DNA of 64,000 bases from NCBI RefSeq assembly GCF_000429545.1, contig NZ_AUCB01000010.1, positions 1-64,000 on the forward strand, read 5' to 3'. Numbering within the stretch: position 1 is the first letter of the stretch; each line of letters starts with the position of its first letter. The notes beneath the pieces are model-generated. The model saw only the letters and a list, made by a program, of their open reading frames with translations, had not been told where the DNA came from and did not search any database. This DNA is from Arenibacter certesii DSM 19833 (GTDB taxonomy: Bacteria > Bacteroidota > Bacteroidia > Flavobacteriales > Flavobacteriaceae). Positions 1 through 8,273 of this stretch are shown in pieces. Position numbers and translations under genes: made by a program.

Positions 1-199
1 AGAAGATGCACCTTGGGCCCTTTTTGGCTTCCTTCAGACCAAGGGCCGCTACCAGTTCGTCCCAAGGGATGGCGATATAGATCTTGCCAAGATCGCTTTC
101 GAGAAACCGGGCGTAAAACGCATCGAACTCTTCGGTCTGGGAGGAAAATGTAAAACTGTGCTGGAAATCGTGGATTCTTCGTATCTTGGACATAGACAT
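1..199 (-). CDS. Transposase, N-terminal part (cut by window edge)
   Basis: Reading the minus strand from the ATG at 199 (or the second ATG at 193) gives an open frame of 66 codons that runs off the left edge. The peptide starts MSMSKIRRIHDFQHSF and continues with FDAFYARFLESDLGKIYIAI and PWDELVAALGLKEAKKGP. From memory this matches the N-terminus of IS5/IS1182-like DDE transposases common in Bacteroidota, which would cut and paste the element. Only the leader and first domain are visible, so catalytic residues, the terminal inverted repeat on the far side and intactness cannot be judged. The GC content is visibly higher than in the neighbouring genes, consistent with an acquired element. Confident that it is transposase-like, less sure of the exact IS family. 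Confidence 0.72.
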   Translation of the reverse strand, partial: MSMSKIRRIHDFQHSFTFSSQTEEFDAFYARFLESDLGKIYIAIPWDELVAALGLKEAKKGPRCIF

Positions 200-206
200 T
201 AAGATA

Positions 207-248
207 AAAACCCCGTTTTTTGAGCTAGAGACTCGTTTTCGGGGTTTT
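207..248. terminator. Hairpin terminator upstream of transposase start
   Basis: AAAACCCCG (207-215) pairs perfectly with CGGGGTTTT (240-248), with a smaller GAG/CTC pairing inside the loop. A/T runs flank both sides, so it could act in both directions. It lies only about 8 bases from the transposase ATG. It may stop transcripts from chromosomal promoters entering the element, as known for several IS ends, or may be part of the IS terminus. Confidence 0.6.
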
Positions 249-404
249 ATTATATCTAAATATACGAATTAAATACCTGATAAACAAGCAGTTGCGTCAA
301 TTCTGAATGCGCCTATATTATTCACTTATAGGCTAGCATAAATGCTTCTATCGCCTATTGATCTAAAAGGGAAACTATTTGGGAATATACTTCCAGAATC
401 AGGT

Positions 405-1094
405 TTAAGAATCAGTTTCCTTCTGTTTCTTTTTAAATATCCAATCGTTTAAGGGACCAAGAAATATCATAAAGAATATTAATCCGAAGGCAAACTCGTA
501 CACTTCCCACGTTCTGTCTGCTGTGTTAAGGGCAACTAAAACCGTCGTTATCAAGAAAGCAATAGTGTGGTGCCATTTAACGATGGGGACTGCAAAACTA
601 TCGGCTAAATTTTTAAACCAAGTTTGTTTACGATATAGTATTGGGGACACAATTAGGTAGAGGAACATCACCGCGAACAACAATTGACTAAAAATGAGTT
701 TGTTTATTTTCTTTTCTCCCACTACCAAGTTGTGTAAGTTGGTTTCCCCTTGAGCGTTATTCTGTAGGAAAAACTCACTGGATTCTACCTCAAAAATACG
801 TTGACCCCAAGAAATTTCTTCTCCCGCCCCAAAAAGAAAGAGCATCACAAAAACAAAAGTACCTATTTTCCAAAGGGCCTTTTTATAATTCCATAACGTG
901 ATTAGGTGGTATAGGGATAGGACAGATATTCCAAAAAGCATTACAGCAGTAGCCCATTCCACCGTTCCGTCTTCTTGGGCAAACTTAGTATTGAAATAAG
1001 TTTCATCTGTTAGGCCTAAATAAAGTCCAAATAAAACGATTAGGAGTAATATAACGTAAGCTAATTTCTCAAATTTTGTCAAATGGTTCATCAT
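405..1094 (-). CDS. Conserved membrane protein with GEEISWGQR motif
   Basis: A 229-residue protein with about six hydrophobic segments (near residues 12-30, 48-66, 74-92, 133-150, 174-192 and 198-215). Between segments 3 and 4 sits the polar motif AGEEISWGQRIFEVES, followed by NLHNL; I recall similar motif-bearing membrane proteins in other bacteria but know no named function. Acidic and amide residues placed next to a membrane helix suggest a substrate or ion site, which is inference. The start overlaps the stop of the GT39 gene by ATGA, so the two are translationally coupled and this is the last gene of the putative lipid-glycosylation operon. A role in that pathway is likely but unproven. 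Confidence 0.8.
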   Translation of the reverse strand: MMNHLTKFEKLAYVILLLIVLFGLYLGLTDETYFNTKFAQEDGTVEWATAVMLFGISVLSLYHLITLWNYKKALWKIGTFVFVMLFLFGAGEEISWGQRIFEVESSEFFLQNNAQGETNLHNLVVGEKKINKLIFSQLLFAVMFLYLIVSPILYRKQTWFKNLADSFAVPIVKWHHTIAFLITTVLVALNTADRTWEVYEFAFGLIFFMIFLGPLNDWIFKKKQKETDS

Positions 1095-2743
1095 TGTTTT
1101 TTAACTATATATAAATTGTTTGCCAATCTGCCTTTATGTGCTTTGCTACCCGGATTTGCATACGGATTTAAGTCAAAAGTCCCTATTAGTTCATACATAT
1201 ATTCAGGGCCAAATATACGCTTAAATTCATTTTCATCTACCTGTGCAACAAGAACGCCAAAAGTCTCATTGTTAGGTATTTTTATATTATTTTCTGTTTT
1301 TAGGTCTGCAAGACTACTTCCAAAGTCCCAGATCATCTCTGGGGATATTTCCCCAAAGCTATATAATGTTGTCCCCTTATCCAACATGCTTGTCCTTAAA
1401 TTGGATATGGAACTATATTCCTTATTTTTTTCTATCCCTTCAGCCAAAGGAATGGCCAGTAGTTTTATGGTGGCAATTAGACCAATTGATAAGATGAAGC
1501 AATGGAATATTTTATTTTTTACCAGATAAATTACAATAAAGACTCCTATAGCTACAAGGGCTAAAGAAGAAGTAATGTAATACATCCAAAGATTATCCAA
1601 ATTACCCTTTAATATTAAGTAGGCAACTATGGGAAATGCGATGCCAATAAGGCCTACTATTCCAAAATGCAGGTAAACAGGAATTTTTTCTTGTCTACCT
1701 AACTTAGTTTTAAAATGAGAGAAGAGATATGAAAAGTATATCCCCACATTCAATGCTAGGGGAATTAAAACGGGAACTAAGTAGCGTGACTTTTTCTCTG
1801 GAATGATGGATAGCAAAATCACCGAAATAATAGTCCATAAAAAAGTGAGCTTATAAACCTGTTTGTGCTTTACCCGTTTTATTAAATACGGGTAGAGAAG
1901 GCTTATCAATGCAGGGATAGTCCACAACCCACTTTGTACAAAAAAGCTCCAATAGTAATAGAAAGGTCTTACATTATAACTATGCCAGTTGGCGGTCTCT
2001 TTTTGCGTGATGGCCAAGAATGCGTCTGGATCTGCCAGCCGGACATAAACAAACCACCATAATCCTACTACAATAGCAATTACAGTCAATAGGAGTGAAG
2101 GTAAAATCTTCTTATTTCGTCTAAAATATTTGTATCTGTACACTATTCCATAAGCCAATAGGAATGGTAATAAGAGGCCGTAAAAGGAAATGGGACCCTT
2201 ACTCATTATCGAAAGCCCTATAAAGAGTCCGGCTATAACGCTATTTCTCCATTGATTAGAAGGGGCAATAAACAATAGATAGAGAAAATAGATTCCCATT
2301 AACATAAAACCATGAGTGTAGATATCCCAAGGCGCTTCCATGGTTATCCCAATGATATAAAAAGAGGTTATGAGTACCAATGCGCTGGTCATTGCCACTA
2401 ATTTATCGTTTAGCAGCCTTAGCGATAAGCTATATGAGGTATAACCTAAAAGAATGGCCATCAACATAGTAGGGAATCGTAGTGCAGCAACGTTATCAAT
2501 CCCAAATACCCATCCAAATAAAGCGGTGATCCAACTTGGTAATGGGGGCTTTTCATACCTTGGAAGTTCGTTCATAGTTGTCAATAGCCAATTGCCATCA
2601 GTGACCATTTCCCTTGCTGTAATAAAATTCCGAGCCTCCATGATACTCACGGGGATAACTTCTAAATGAAAAAGGAAAATTGCCACTCCCGATATGAGCA
2701 GGACTGAAACAGGATTATTTTTTATCCAATCCATTCTTTTCAT
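1091..2743 (-). CDS. Glycosyltransferase family 39 (ArnT/PMT-like) membrane protein
   Basis: A 550-residue polytopic protein of the ArnT/PMT glycosyltransferase type, which transfers a sugar from an undecaprenyl-phosphate carrier onto lipid A or another periplasmic acceptor. The N-terminal loop after the first helix has the family hallmarks: an acidic residue before ARNFITAREM, then RYEKPPLPSWI near residues 62-72. About ten to twelve hydrophobic segments follow, and the C-terminal 100 residues form a soluble tail. The start (MKRMDWIKN, or the internal M4) overlaps the end of the LAB_N gene by about 20-29 bases. With the GT2 upstream it recreates an ArnC/ArnT pair. The transferred sugar and acceptor cannot be told from sequence. 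Confidence 0.85.
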   Translation of the reverse strand: MKRMDWIKNNPVSVLLISGVAIFLFHLEVIPVSIMEARNFITAREMVTDGNWLLTTMNELPRYEKPPLPSWITALFGWVFGIDNVAALRFPTMLMAILLGYTSYSLSLRLLNDKLVAMTSALVLITSFYIIGITMEAPWDIYTHGFMLMGIYFLYLLFIAPSNQWRNSVIAGLFIGLSIMSKGPISFYGLLLPFLLAYGIVYRYKYFRRNKKILPSLLLTVIAIVVGLWWFVYVRLADPDAFLAITQKETANWHSYNVRPFYYYWSFFVQSGLWTIPALISLLYPYLIKRVKHKQVYKLTFLWTIISVILLSIIPEKKSRYLVPVLIPLALNVGIYFSYLFSHFKTKLGRQEKIPVYLHFGIVGLIGIAFPIVAYLILKGNLDNLWMYYITSSLALVAIGVFIVIYLVKNKIFHCFILSIGLIATIKLLAIPLAEGIEKNKEYSSISNLRTSMLDKGTTLYSFGEISPEMIWDFGSSLADLKTENNIKIPNNETFGVLVAQVDENEFKRIFGPEYMYELIGTFDLNPYANPGSKAHKGRLANNLYIVKKQ

Positions 2744-3353
2744 TGTTTAGGATAAATAAATTTCTTAAATACACGATCAGTCCCAAGCTGTGTCCGGCGA
2801 AGAGAACCGGATCTTTTCTAAATATGGCATAAGTTAGAATTAACGAAGCTCCAATTACGCTAAGAAGCCAAAATCCAAAAGGAAGGCTAGATGCTTTCTT
2901 TTTTTCCGAATACAACCATTGAAACACAAATCTAAAGGTGAAAATTAGTTGTGCTATGACTCCTAAAAGAAGCAACCATAGAGGTATATTTTCGTTTTTA
3001 AAGAAGCTGTCTATGTCATATGTATTATTGTTATACCCATAAATAGTTACGATTATAGGAAATATATATAAAAATATTCGAAGAAATTTAGGCAGTTTAT
3101 GCCACTCGCCCTGCATTTGGATATTCCGGATATATATAAAATAAGTAATGGCTTGTCCTAACATTATGGCGAAATCCTCGCGAAGCCATCCATAAACGAA
3201 TAATAAAAAAGATGCTAAAAGACTAAGCTGCCAAAAAAGCCTTGGCGTAATAACTTTTTTGTTTTTTTCTGAGATAATCCACTGTACCAGCATCCTGCTG
3301 GAAAAAAGTATCTGGGCTAAAAAGCCAATTGCATAAACTATCCAGTCTGCCAT
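2715..3353 (-). CDS. Double lipid-A-disaccharide-synthase N-terminal domain (LAB_N) membrane protein
   Basis: This 212-residue membrane protein contains two copies of the LAB_N module, the short membrane domain found at the N-terminus of some LpxB proteins. Copy one spans about residues 5-85 (GFLAQILFSSRMLVQWIISE ... YFIYIRNIQ) and copy two about residues 128-205 (GVIAQLIFTFRFVFQWLYSE ... LIVYLRNLF). The shared pattern is GxxAQxxFxxRxxxQWxxSEK followed about 50 residues later by a YxRNL/I motif. No catalytic LpxB part is present. It starts one base after the stop of the GT2 gene and overlaps the GT39 gene downstream, placing it inside the sugar-transfer operon. It may handle lipid-linked sugar or lipid A; that is inferred from context. 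Confidence 0.85.
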   Translation of the reverse strand: MADWIVYAIGFLAQILFSSRMLVQWIISEKNKKVITPRLFWQLSLLASFLLFVYGWLREDFAIMLGQAITYFIYIRNIQMQGEWHKLPKFLRIFLYIFPIIVTIYGYNNNTYDIDSFFKNENIPLWLLLLGVIAQLIFTFRFVFQWLYSEKKKASSLPFGFWLLSVIGASLILTYAIFRKDPVLFAGHSLGLIVYLRNLFILNNEKNGLDKK

Positions 3354-4067
3354 TTATCCAATTTTGTCTACCTGGTAGTTGATATATTTTTTCTTCATCC
3401 ATAAATAGGCGAAACAATCTATAAGTGGTCCTATTAGTCGGTTCCAAAGTCCAAATTTTGCCGTTCCTGCCATTCGTGGGAAATGACGTATAGGTACTTG
3501 AATTATGGAGCCCTCTTGAAGAAGAATCATGGCGGGTAAAAATCTGTGCAACCCATTAAACATGGGTATTCTTTTGGCGTAATCGGATTTTATGACCTTT
3601 AGGGGGCATCCGGTATCGTCCATACCATCATTGGTAAAGGTGCGTCTAATACCATTCGCAATAAGGGAGGATGCATTCTTTACGAAGGAATCTTTTCTGT
3701 TCTCCCTTACTCCAGTTACCAGGTCATAAGTGCCTATATGTTCCAATAGCAGGTTAAAATCTTCAGGGGAGGTTTGTAGATCAGAATCTATATAACCTAA
3801 CAAGGGAGTATCCACATGGTCGAAACCAGCTTTAATAGCTGCACTCAATCCCCTGTTATGGGCAAATTTTAAATATTGAAAATCTTCATTACGGTTGCAG
3901 ATAGCTTCGATAATTTCCTGACTTCTGTCCTTAGACCCATCGTTTACGAAAAGTATTTTGGCTTTTTTCGTGCAGATCGTTAGGTAGTCGCCTAATTCTT
4001 TTTCTACACGTTCTAGATTTTCCTCCTCGTTGTAGACCGGTACGATTATAGTGAATTCATAAGTCAT
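3354..4067 (-). CDS. Family 2 glycosyltransferase, polyprenyl-phosphate type (ArnC/DPM1-like)
   Basis: A 237-residue cytoplasmic GT-A enzyme that would load a sugar from a nucleotide donor onto polyprenyl phosphate. Visible motifs are the opening TIIVPVYNEEENL (residues 6-18), FVNDGSKDRS, and the metal-binding DSDLQTSPED near residue 94. TDDTGCPLK-type sequence (DDTGCPLKVIKS) and the HRFLPAMILLQEG segment are typical of the DPM1/ArnC branch. It lacks the C-terminal transmembrane pair seen in ArnC and GtrB proteins, so it may rely on its LAB_N or GT39 partners for membrane attachment. First gene of the operon, with a TATCTTTG box about 43 bases upstream. Confidence 0.87.
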   Translation of the reverse strand: MTYEFTIIVPVYNEEENLERVEKELGDYLTICTKKAKILFVNDGSKDRSQEIIEAICNRNEDFQYLKFAHNRGLSAAIKAGFDHVDTPLLGYIDSDLQTSPEDFNLLLEHIGTYDLVTGVRENRKDSFVKNASSLIANGIRRTFTNDGMDDTGCPLKVIKSDYAKRIPMFNGLHRFLPAMILLQEGSIIQVPIRHFPRMAGTAKFGLWNRLIGPLIDCFAYLWMKKKYINYQVDKIG

Positions 4068-4109
4068 TTTTACTGGGCTATGTTCATCTGAATCTAAAGT
4101 TTAATGGCT

Positions 4110-4117
4110 CAAAGATA
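4110..4117 (-). promoter_or_regulatory. Possible Bacteroidota -7 box for the lipid glycosylation operon
   Basis: On the minus strand the octamer TATCTTTG fits the TAnnTTTG element used by the primary sigma factor of Bacteroidota. It lies 42 bases before the GT2 start codon. I see no clear TTG at the expected -33 distance, so support is limited to the -7 box. Confidence 0.4.
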
Positions 4118-4178
4118 CTAACTTTGGAAAGCTATATGGTATTAATGACATTCCTTATTTTATATAATTTTATGGTAG

Positions 4179-5219
4179 CTATTGTTCTTTAGAAAGACGG
4201 ATAAGCTTTTCTGCGGCAGAAAATGGAGATAACTTGCCCTCGACCACCTCAGATGTCATCTTTTTTAAAAGTGGGGTTATTTTTTCATTTTGATAAAATT
4301 CCTGTTTAAGTTGGTCATCTATTGTTTGAAGTAACCAATATTTATTCTGTTCTTTTCTGTTGGAGTTAAAGTATCCATTGAGCTTGGTTTTTTTCACAAA
4401 GTTTTTAATCACGTCCCATATCTCTCCAATGCCAGTATTTTCCGTTGCGGAGCAGCTCCTTACTTTTGGAGTCCAGCCATTATGCTTTGGTGGATAAAGG
4501 TGTAATGCCCTAGAAAACTCCACTTTTGCCAATTTAGCTTGCTCTACGTTTTTACCATCTGCCTTGTTGATGACAATAAGGTCTGCCATTTCCATAATAC
4601 CGCGTTTTATACCTTGTAACTCGTCACCAGCACCGGCTAACTTTAACAATAAAAAAAAGTCGGTCATTCCATGAACTGCAGTTTCGCTTTGTCCCACTCC
4701 TACGGTTTCAATTAATATGATATCGTACCCAGCCGCCTCGCATAACACAATACTTTCCCTAGTTTTCCTGGCTACTCCTCCTAGAGAACTACCAGCAGGG
4801 GAGGGACGTATAAAGGCATTTGAGTCCCGTACCAATTCTTGCATTCGGGTCTTATCTCCCAGAATGCTTCCTTTGCTAATAGTGCTTGACGGGTCTACTG
4901 CAAGCACCGCGACCTTTTTTCCTAGTTGGGTTAGGGTGCTTCCAAAAGCTTCTATAAACGTACTTTTTCCAACACCAGGGACACCAGTAATACCTATACG
5001 AATGCTATGACCGCTATGGGGCAAAGAATTTTTAATGATCTCTTGGGATTGGTCGCTGTGTTTTGCACTACTGCTTTCTATCACTGTTATAGCCCTAGCT
5101 AATGCAGATATGTCGCCTTTTAATATCCCCGCAACTAATTCTGAAGGAGAGGGACTTTTTTTTCTAAAAGATTTAATTTTAGAAATATTACTTATTCTGG
5201 AGTCTTTATCTGTATTCAA
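4179..5219 (-). CDS. meaB: Methylmalonyl-CoA mutase-associated GTPase MeaB
   Basis: A G3E-family P-loop GTPase of 346 residues, the normal length, that loads and protects adenosylcobalamin in methylmalonyl-CoA mutase. The Walker A is GITGVPGVGKSTFIEA near residues 75-90, followed by the metal-binding DPSSTISKGSILGDKTRM, the ETVGVGQSE switch and the base-specificity motif INKADG. The C-terminal helix region required for dimerisation is present. The mutase subunits are not in the window. It ends 111 bases before the lipid operon and its start abuts the DUF2911 gene with one base between them, so the two are probably cotranscribed. The corrinoid adenosyltransferase at 16568-17146 supplies the same cofactor. 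Confidence 0.95.
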   Translation of the reverse strand: MNTDKDSRISNISKIKSFRKKSPSPSELVAGILKGDISALARAITVIESSSAKHSDQSQEIIKNSLPHSGHSIRIGITGVPGVGKSTFIEAFGSTLTQLGKKVAVLAVDPSSTISKGSILGDKTRMQELVRDSNAFIRPSPAGSSLGGVARKTRESIVLCEAAGYDIILIETVGVGQSETAVHGMTDFFLLLKLAGAGDELQGIKRGIMEMADLIVINKADGKNVEQAKLAKVEFSRALHLYPPKHNGWTPKVRSCSATENTGIGEIWDVIKNFVKKTKLNGYFNSNRKEQNKYWLLQTIDDQLKQEFYQNEKITPLLKKMTSEVVEGKLSPFSAAEKLIRLSKEQ

Positions 5220-5220
5220 T

Positions 5221-5781
5221 CTAATGATGTATTGGTAAGCTTACTTTAGTTTTATCCCATAAAAGACTTAAATAGATACTATCACCCTGATCAAATTGAA
5301 TCGTAAAGCTCTCAATGGGATCCTGGAGCTCCGTAACTGGTGCTGTAACTTGAACTACATCCCATTCTGGATCTCTAGTAGTTTCTTTACCACCGCTTAA
5401 AATAGATACTCCCCATTCGGGAATTTCACTATTGAATATAATATCCCAACTAGATTCGTTTGGTATTGTCCAAAGGGAATAGGTGCCTGCAGCCAAATCT
5501 TTTCCTTCAATATTTACCTTTGTTGCAGTTGTAAAGGTAGTGGGTTCATTGGCCCCGGTCCTCCAAACAATACCGTAGGGAACCAACTCACCAAAAATAA
5601 TACGGCCTTTTTTATATGGGCTAGAATAATTAATAATAATATCCATTCCATTTTTATTATAGGTGGCTGTTTTTTCGGGACTGTTCTTTTTGGTCTGTTC
5701 TTTTAAATAGGATTTTCCCCCTAGAAAGAAAGCTAGGGCAATTACCGCAATAATTATCAATAGCCATTTTAAGAATTTCAT
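5221..5781 (-). CDS. DUF2911 domain-containing exported protein
   Basis: A 186-residue protein with an N-terminal hydrophobic signal or anchor (residues 4-21, LKWLLIIIAVIALAFFLG) followed by a DUF2911 domain. Family signatures seen are the YSSPYKKGR segment, the FGELVPYGIVWRTGANEPT block, and AGTYSLWTIP. The function of DUF2911 is unknown; the domain appears in exported Bacteroidota proteins. The gene is upstream of meaB with a one-base gap and downstream of the aldose epimerase by about 30 bases. No cysteine follows the hydrophobic stretch, so it is not a lipoprotein. Confidence 0.85.
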   Translation of the reverse strand: MKFLKWLLIIIAVIALAFFLGGKSYLKEQTKKNSPEKTATYNKNGMDIIINYSSPYKKGRIIFGELVPYGIVWRTGANEPTTFTTATKVNIEGKDLAAGTYSLWTIPNESSWDIIFNSEIPEWGVSILSGGKETTRDPEWDVVQVTAPVTELQDPIESFTIQFDQGDSIYLSLLWDKTKVSLPIHH

Positions 5782-5810
5782 AATAAGCGGATTCTGGATT
5801 ATTGGTCTAA

Positions 5811-6719
5811 CTAAGTTACGAAACCAAATCTATATTCCGTTTCATTATGATAGGTTTCTCCGGGATATAAAATACTATTTGGGAAATTAGGTTGATTGGG
5901 CGCATCTGGAAAATTCTGAGTTTCAAAACAAATTGCCGCAAATTCTGGGGGAGTATATACTACTATTGACGGCTGATTGGTAATCACTTCCATTGATAAT
6001 CCAGACCTGTCCGAAGATAATTTAGTATGGAAAGGTAGATTTGTATCTATTACAAAAGGGGTGTCCAGTTTGGTCTGACCCATTGTTCTATTTGTTAAGA
6101 AGTCATTTTCCGTGCCTTTAACTGATACTAATTTTCCTGTGGGCATTAACTTGGAATCAAGTTCTATAAATTCTGGACAGGGCATTTGTAAGTCACAATG
6201 ATCCAATTTTTTCTGACCATCTAAATTAAAGTAAGAATGGTTTGTAAGGTTAACAGGGGTTGACTTGTCTGTAGTTGCTTCGTGTATAATATGTAAAGAA
6301 GTCGCTATCAATTTATAGGTTAGTCTAACGCTGAGATTGCCTGGATATCCTTCTTCCATATCCATACTAAAATAGGTGAGGGTAACATAGGGGTCTTCTC
6401 CGTCGTGGACTTTTTCTATGTTCCATGTTTTTTTTCCGAACCCCTCTTTTCCACCATGTAAATGAACGCCATCCTTAGAGAATAAGGGATAATGGGTTCC
6501 ATCAATAGTAAAGCTGCTATTAGAAATCCTTCCTGCATAACGCCCAATACATGCGCCAAGGGACTTATTGTCTTGTAAATATTTATCCGGTTCTTCAAAA
6601 CCGACCACTACATTGGTGGCTTTCCCAAATTTATCCTTAAGGACGAGTTTCTGAATGATTGCCCCGTAATCTAATACCGTAAGGGTAATAAAACTGTTTT
6701 TTATAGTAACCTGGTTCAA
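5811..6719 (-). CDS. galM: Aldose 1-epimerase (mutarotase)
   Basis: A GalM-type mutarotase of 302 residues that interconverts alpha and beta anomers of aldoses such as glucose and galactose. Motifs seen are GRYAGRISNSSF, the NLTNHSYFNLDG segment holding the catalytic histidine, and near the C-terminus ETQNFPDAPNQPNFPNSILY with PGETY containing the catalytic glutamate. It has no signal peptide and is somewhat shorter than the usual 340-390 residues; the trimming is at the N-terminus and does not remove active-site parts. The gene heads the DUF2911-meaB cluster, and no sugar catabolic genes flank it closely. Confidence 0.9.
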   Translation of the reverse strand: MNQVTIKNSFITLTVLDYGAIIQKLVLKDKFGKATNVVVGFEEPDKYLQDNKSLGACIGRYAGRISNSSFTIDGTHYPLFSKDGVHLHGGKEGFGKKTWNIEKVHDGEDPYVTLTYFSMDMEEGYPGNLSVRLTYKLIATSLHIIHEATTDKSTPVNLTNHSYFNLDGQKKLDHCDLQMPCPEFIELDSKLMPTGKLVSVKGTENDFLTNRTMGQTKLDTPFVIDTNLPFHTKLSSDRSGLSMEVITNQPSIVVYTPPEFAAICFETQNFPDAPNQPNFPNSILYPGETYHNETEYRFGFVT

Positions 6720-6894
6720 TGTATTTCTTTTTTAGTTAAGTATAAAAATACTCTTTTTTGTAATACAGGAATTTTTCCTCTATACTTTACATAAATGTAT
6801 CGCATTTTTCAGTTTCTGGAATTAGAGGGGGATAAAGGGTTGCTTTCATAGCTGCTGCGCTGAAATTGGAAATTGATTGAATGAGAAATAAAAA

Positions 6895-6919
6895 AGGCGA
6901 AGTAATTTTTACTTCGCCT
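6895..6919 (-). terminator. Rho-independent terminator of the DUF1080/oxidoreductase operon
   Basis: AGGCGAAGTAA (6895-6905) pairs with TTACTTCGCCT (6909-6919) around a three-base loop. On the minus strand it is followed by a T-rich tail, and it sits 25 bases past the oxidoreductase stop codon. Confidence 0.8.
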
Positions 6920-6944
6920 AAATGGTTTACAACATGTAAGCTAA

Positions 6945-8273
6945 TTATATTTTAGGTTCCCAACCTTGTTCATATTCCCTAGTCCAGTGGGACATGGCTT
7001 CAGCATCATTTTTAATTTTTCCCGTTGCTGTGTCTATATTAATAGTTCTTCCCACATCCTGTGCAATATTACCAAGATGGCAGAGCATCGTAGAGATACT
7101 GGCATCGGCAATAGGGGAGTTCTGAATCTTGTCTTCCCTAATCGCATCAAAGAAGTTATGTACATGGTTCACGTCTAATCCTCCCATCCCTTGGGTATTG
7201 GTAGTGGCGCTTTCAACACCTTCTTCCACCTTTTTAATCAAACTTCCGTCTAAATTGTACAATTCATAAGCGTTTCTAGAAAGTGTGATTGTTCCCTTAC
7301 TTCCATATATAGTTGCTCCTCTTCCCGGCTGATCCGGTTTTATTACTCCACGACTATGACCAGTCCAAGTGATAAATTTGTCGGCCCCATATTTAAAGGT
7401 TACTTGTTGATTGTCTGCAAATTCCCAGTCATCTTGATAAGTGTATTTTCCACCAAAGGAAGTGACGCTATCTGGCAAATCTACTCCTAGTGCCCATCGG
7501 CATACATCTATTTCATGTGTGCCATTGTTATGAAGTTCACCAGTTCCCCAAGTTCTAAACCAATGCCAATTGTAGGGGTGAATATTATCACGAAAGTCTT
7601 CCCTAGGTGCCGGTCCTTGCCATAGATCCCAATCCAAAGTTTTGGGAACATCTACCTTATTGCCTATTCCAATAGATCCCCTATTATTGGAATAATAAGC
7701 CTCTCCTTTATAAACTTCTCCAATTATACCTTCTTTAATTTCCTTTACGGCCAAAATAGAACTGTGTGCAGACCGTTGCTGATTACCCATCTGTACTTTT
7801 TTGCCATACTTTTTTTGTGCGGCTACCAGAAGTTCATTCTCATGAGGATTGTGACTACATGGCTTTTCTACATAAACATGTTTTCCGGCTTGTAATGCCA
7901 TAATAGCCATAGGGGCGTGCCAATGCTCAGGAGTAGCAATAAATACGGCATCTACTTTTTTGTCGTCCAAGATTTTTCTGAAGTCTTTTTCTACCTTGGG
8001 GATATATCCTATATTTTTTTGGCACCATTCATTATGTTCTGCAATTATAACATCATCTACATCGCAATTGTATAAGATTTTGGCATTAGGATCTTGATGT
8101 ATGGCTATAACATGGGCCTTAGCCCTACTTCTAACTCCTATTACTGCAACGTTTAATCTGTTGTTTGCACCCAAAATATTTCCATAGCCCATTTGAGGTA
8201 GAACCAGTCCGCCCAGGGTGACTGCGGCACTTCCTGCTGCCGTTTTTTTAATAAAGTTTCTTCTTGTGTTCAT
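6945..8273 (-). CDS. Gfo/Idh/MocA family oxidoreductase with exported (twin-arginine-like) leader
   Basis: A 442-residue NAD(P)-dependent sugar dehydrogenase of the Gfo/Idh/MocA type. The leader MNTRRNFIKKTAAGSAAVTL carries RRNFIK, a twin-arginine motif, so export through Tat is expected; tatC is at 23320. The Rossmann start is RLNVAVIGVRSRAKAH, followed by DVDD and the conserved VEKPCSHNPHEN with the catalytic-region EKP lysine. GELHNNGTHEIDVCRWAL matches the substrate-side GxxxDxGxHxxD block. Its start directly follows the stop of the DUF1080 lipoprotein gene, so the pair forms an operon, which is a common arrangement in Bacteroidota and suggests keto-sugar or glycoside oxidation in the periplasm. 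The exact substrate is unknown. Confidence 0.9.
   Translation of the reverse strand: MNTRRNFIKKTAAGSAAVTLGGLVLPQMGYGNILGANNRLNVAVIGVRSRAKAHVIAIHQDPNAKILYNCDVDDVIIAEHNEWCQKNIGYIPKVEKDFRKILDDKKVDAVFIATPEHWHAPMAIMALQAGKHVYVEKPCSHNPHENELLVAAQKKYGKKVQMGNQQRSAHSSILAVKEIKEGIIGEVYKGEAYYSNNRGSIGIGNKVDVPKTLDWDLWQGPAPREDFRDNIHPYNWHWFRTWGTGELHNNGTHEIDVCRWALGVDLPDSVTSFGGKYTYQDDWEFADNQQVTFKYGADKFITWTGHSRGVIKPDQPGRGATIYGSKGTITLSRNAYELYNLDGSLIKKVEEGVESATTNTQGMGGLDVNHVHNFFDAIREDKIQNSPIADASISTMLCHLGNIAQDVGRTINIDTATGKIKNDAEAMSHWTREYEQGWEPKI

Noticed and set aside
1083-1529. 148-codon plus-strand frame opposite the GT39 gene
   Set aside because: It is antisense to a clear membrane glycosyltransferase gene, and the predicted protein has the composition expected of a reverse-strand reading. 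No promoter or SD is seen.
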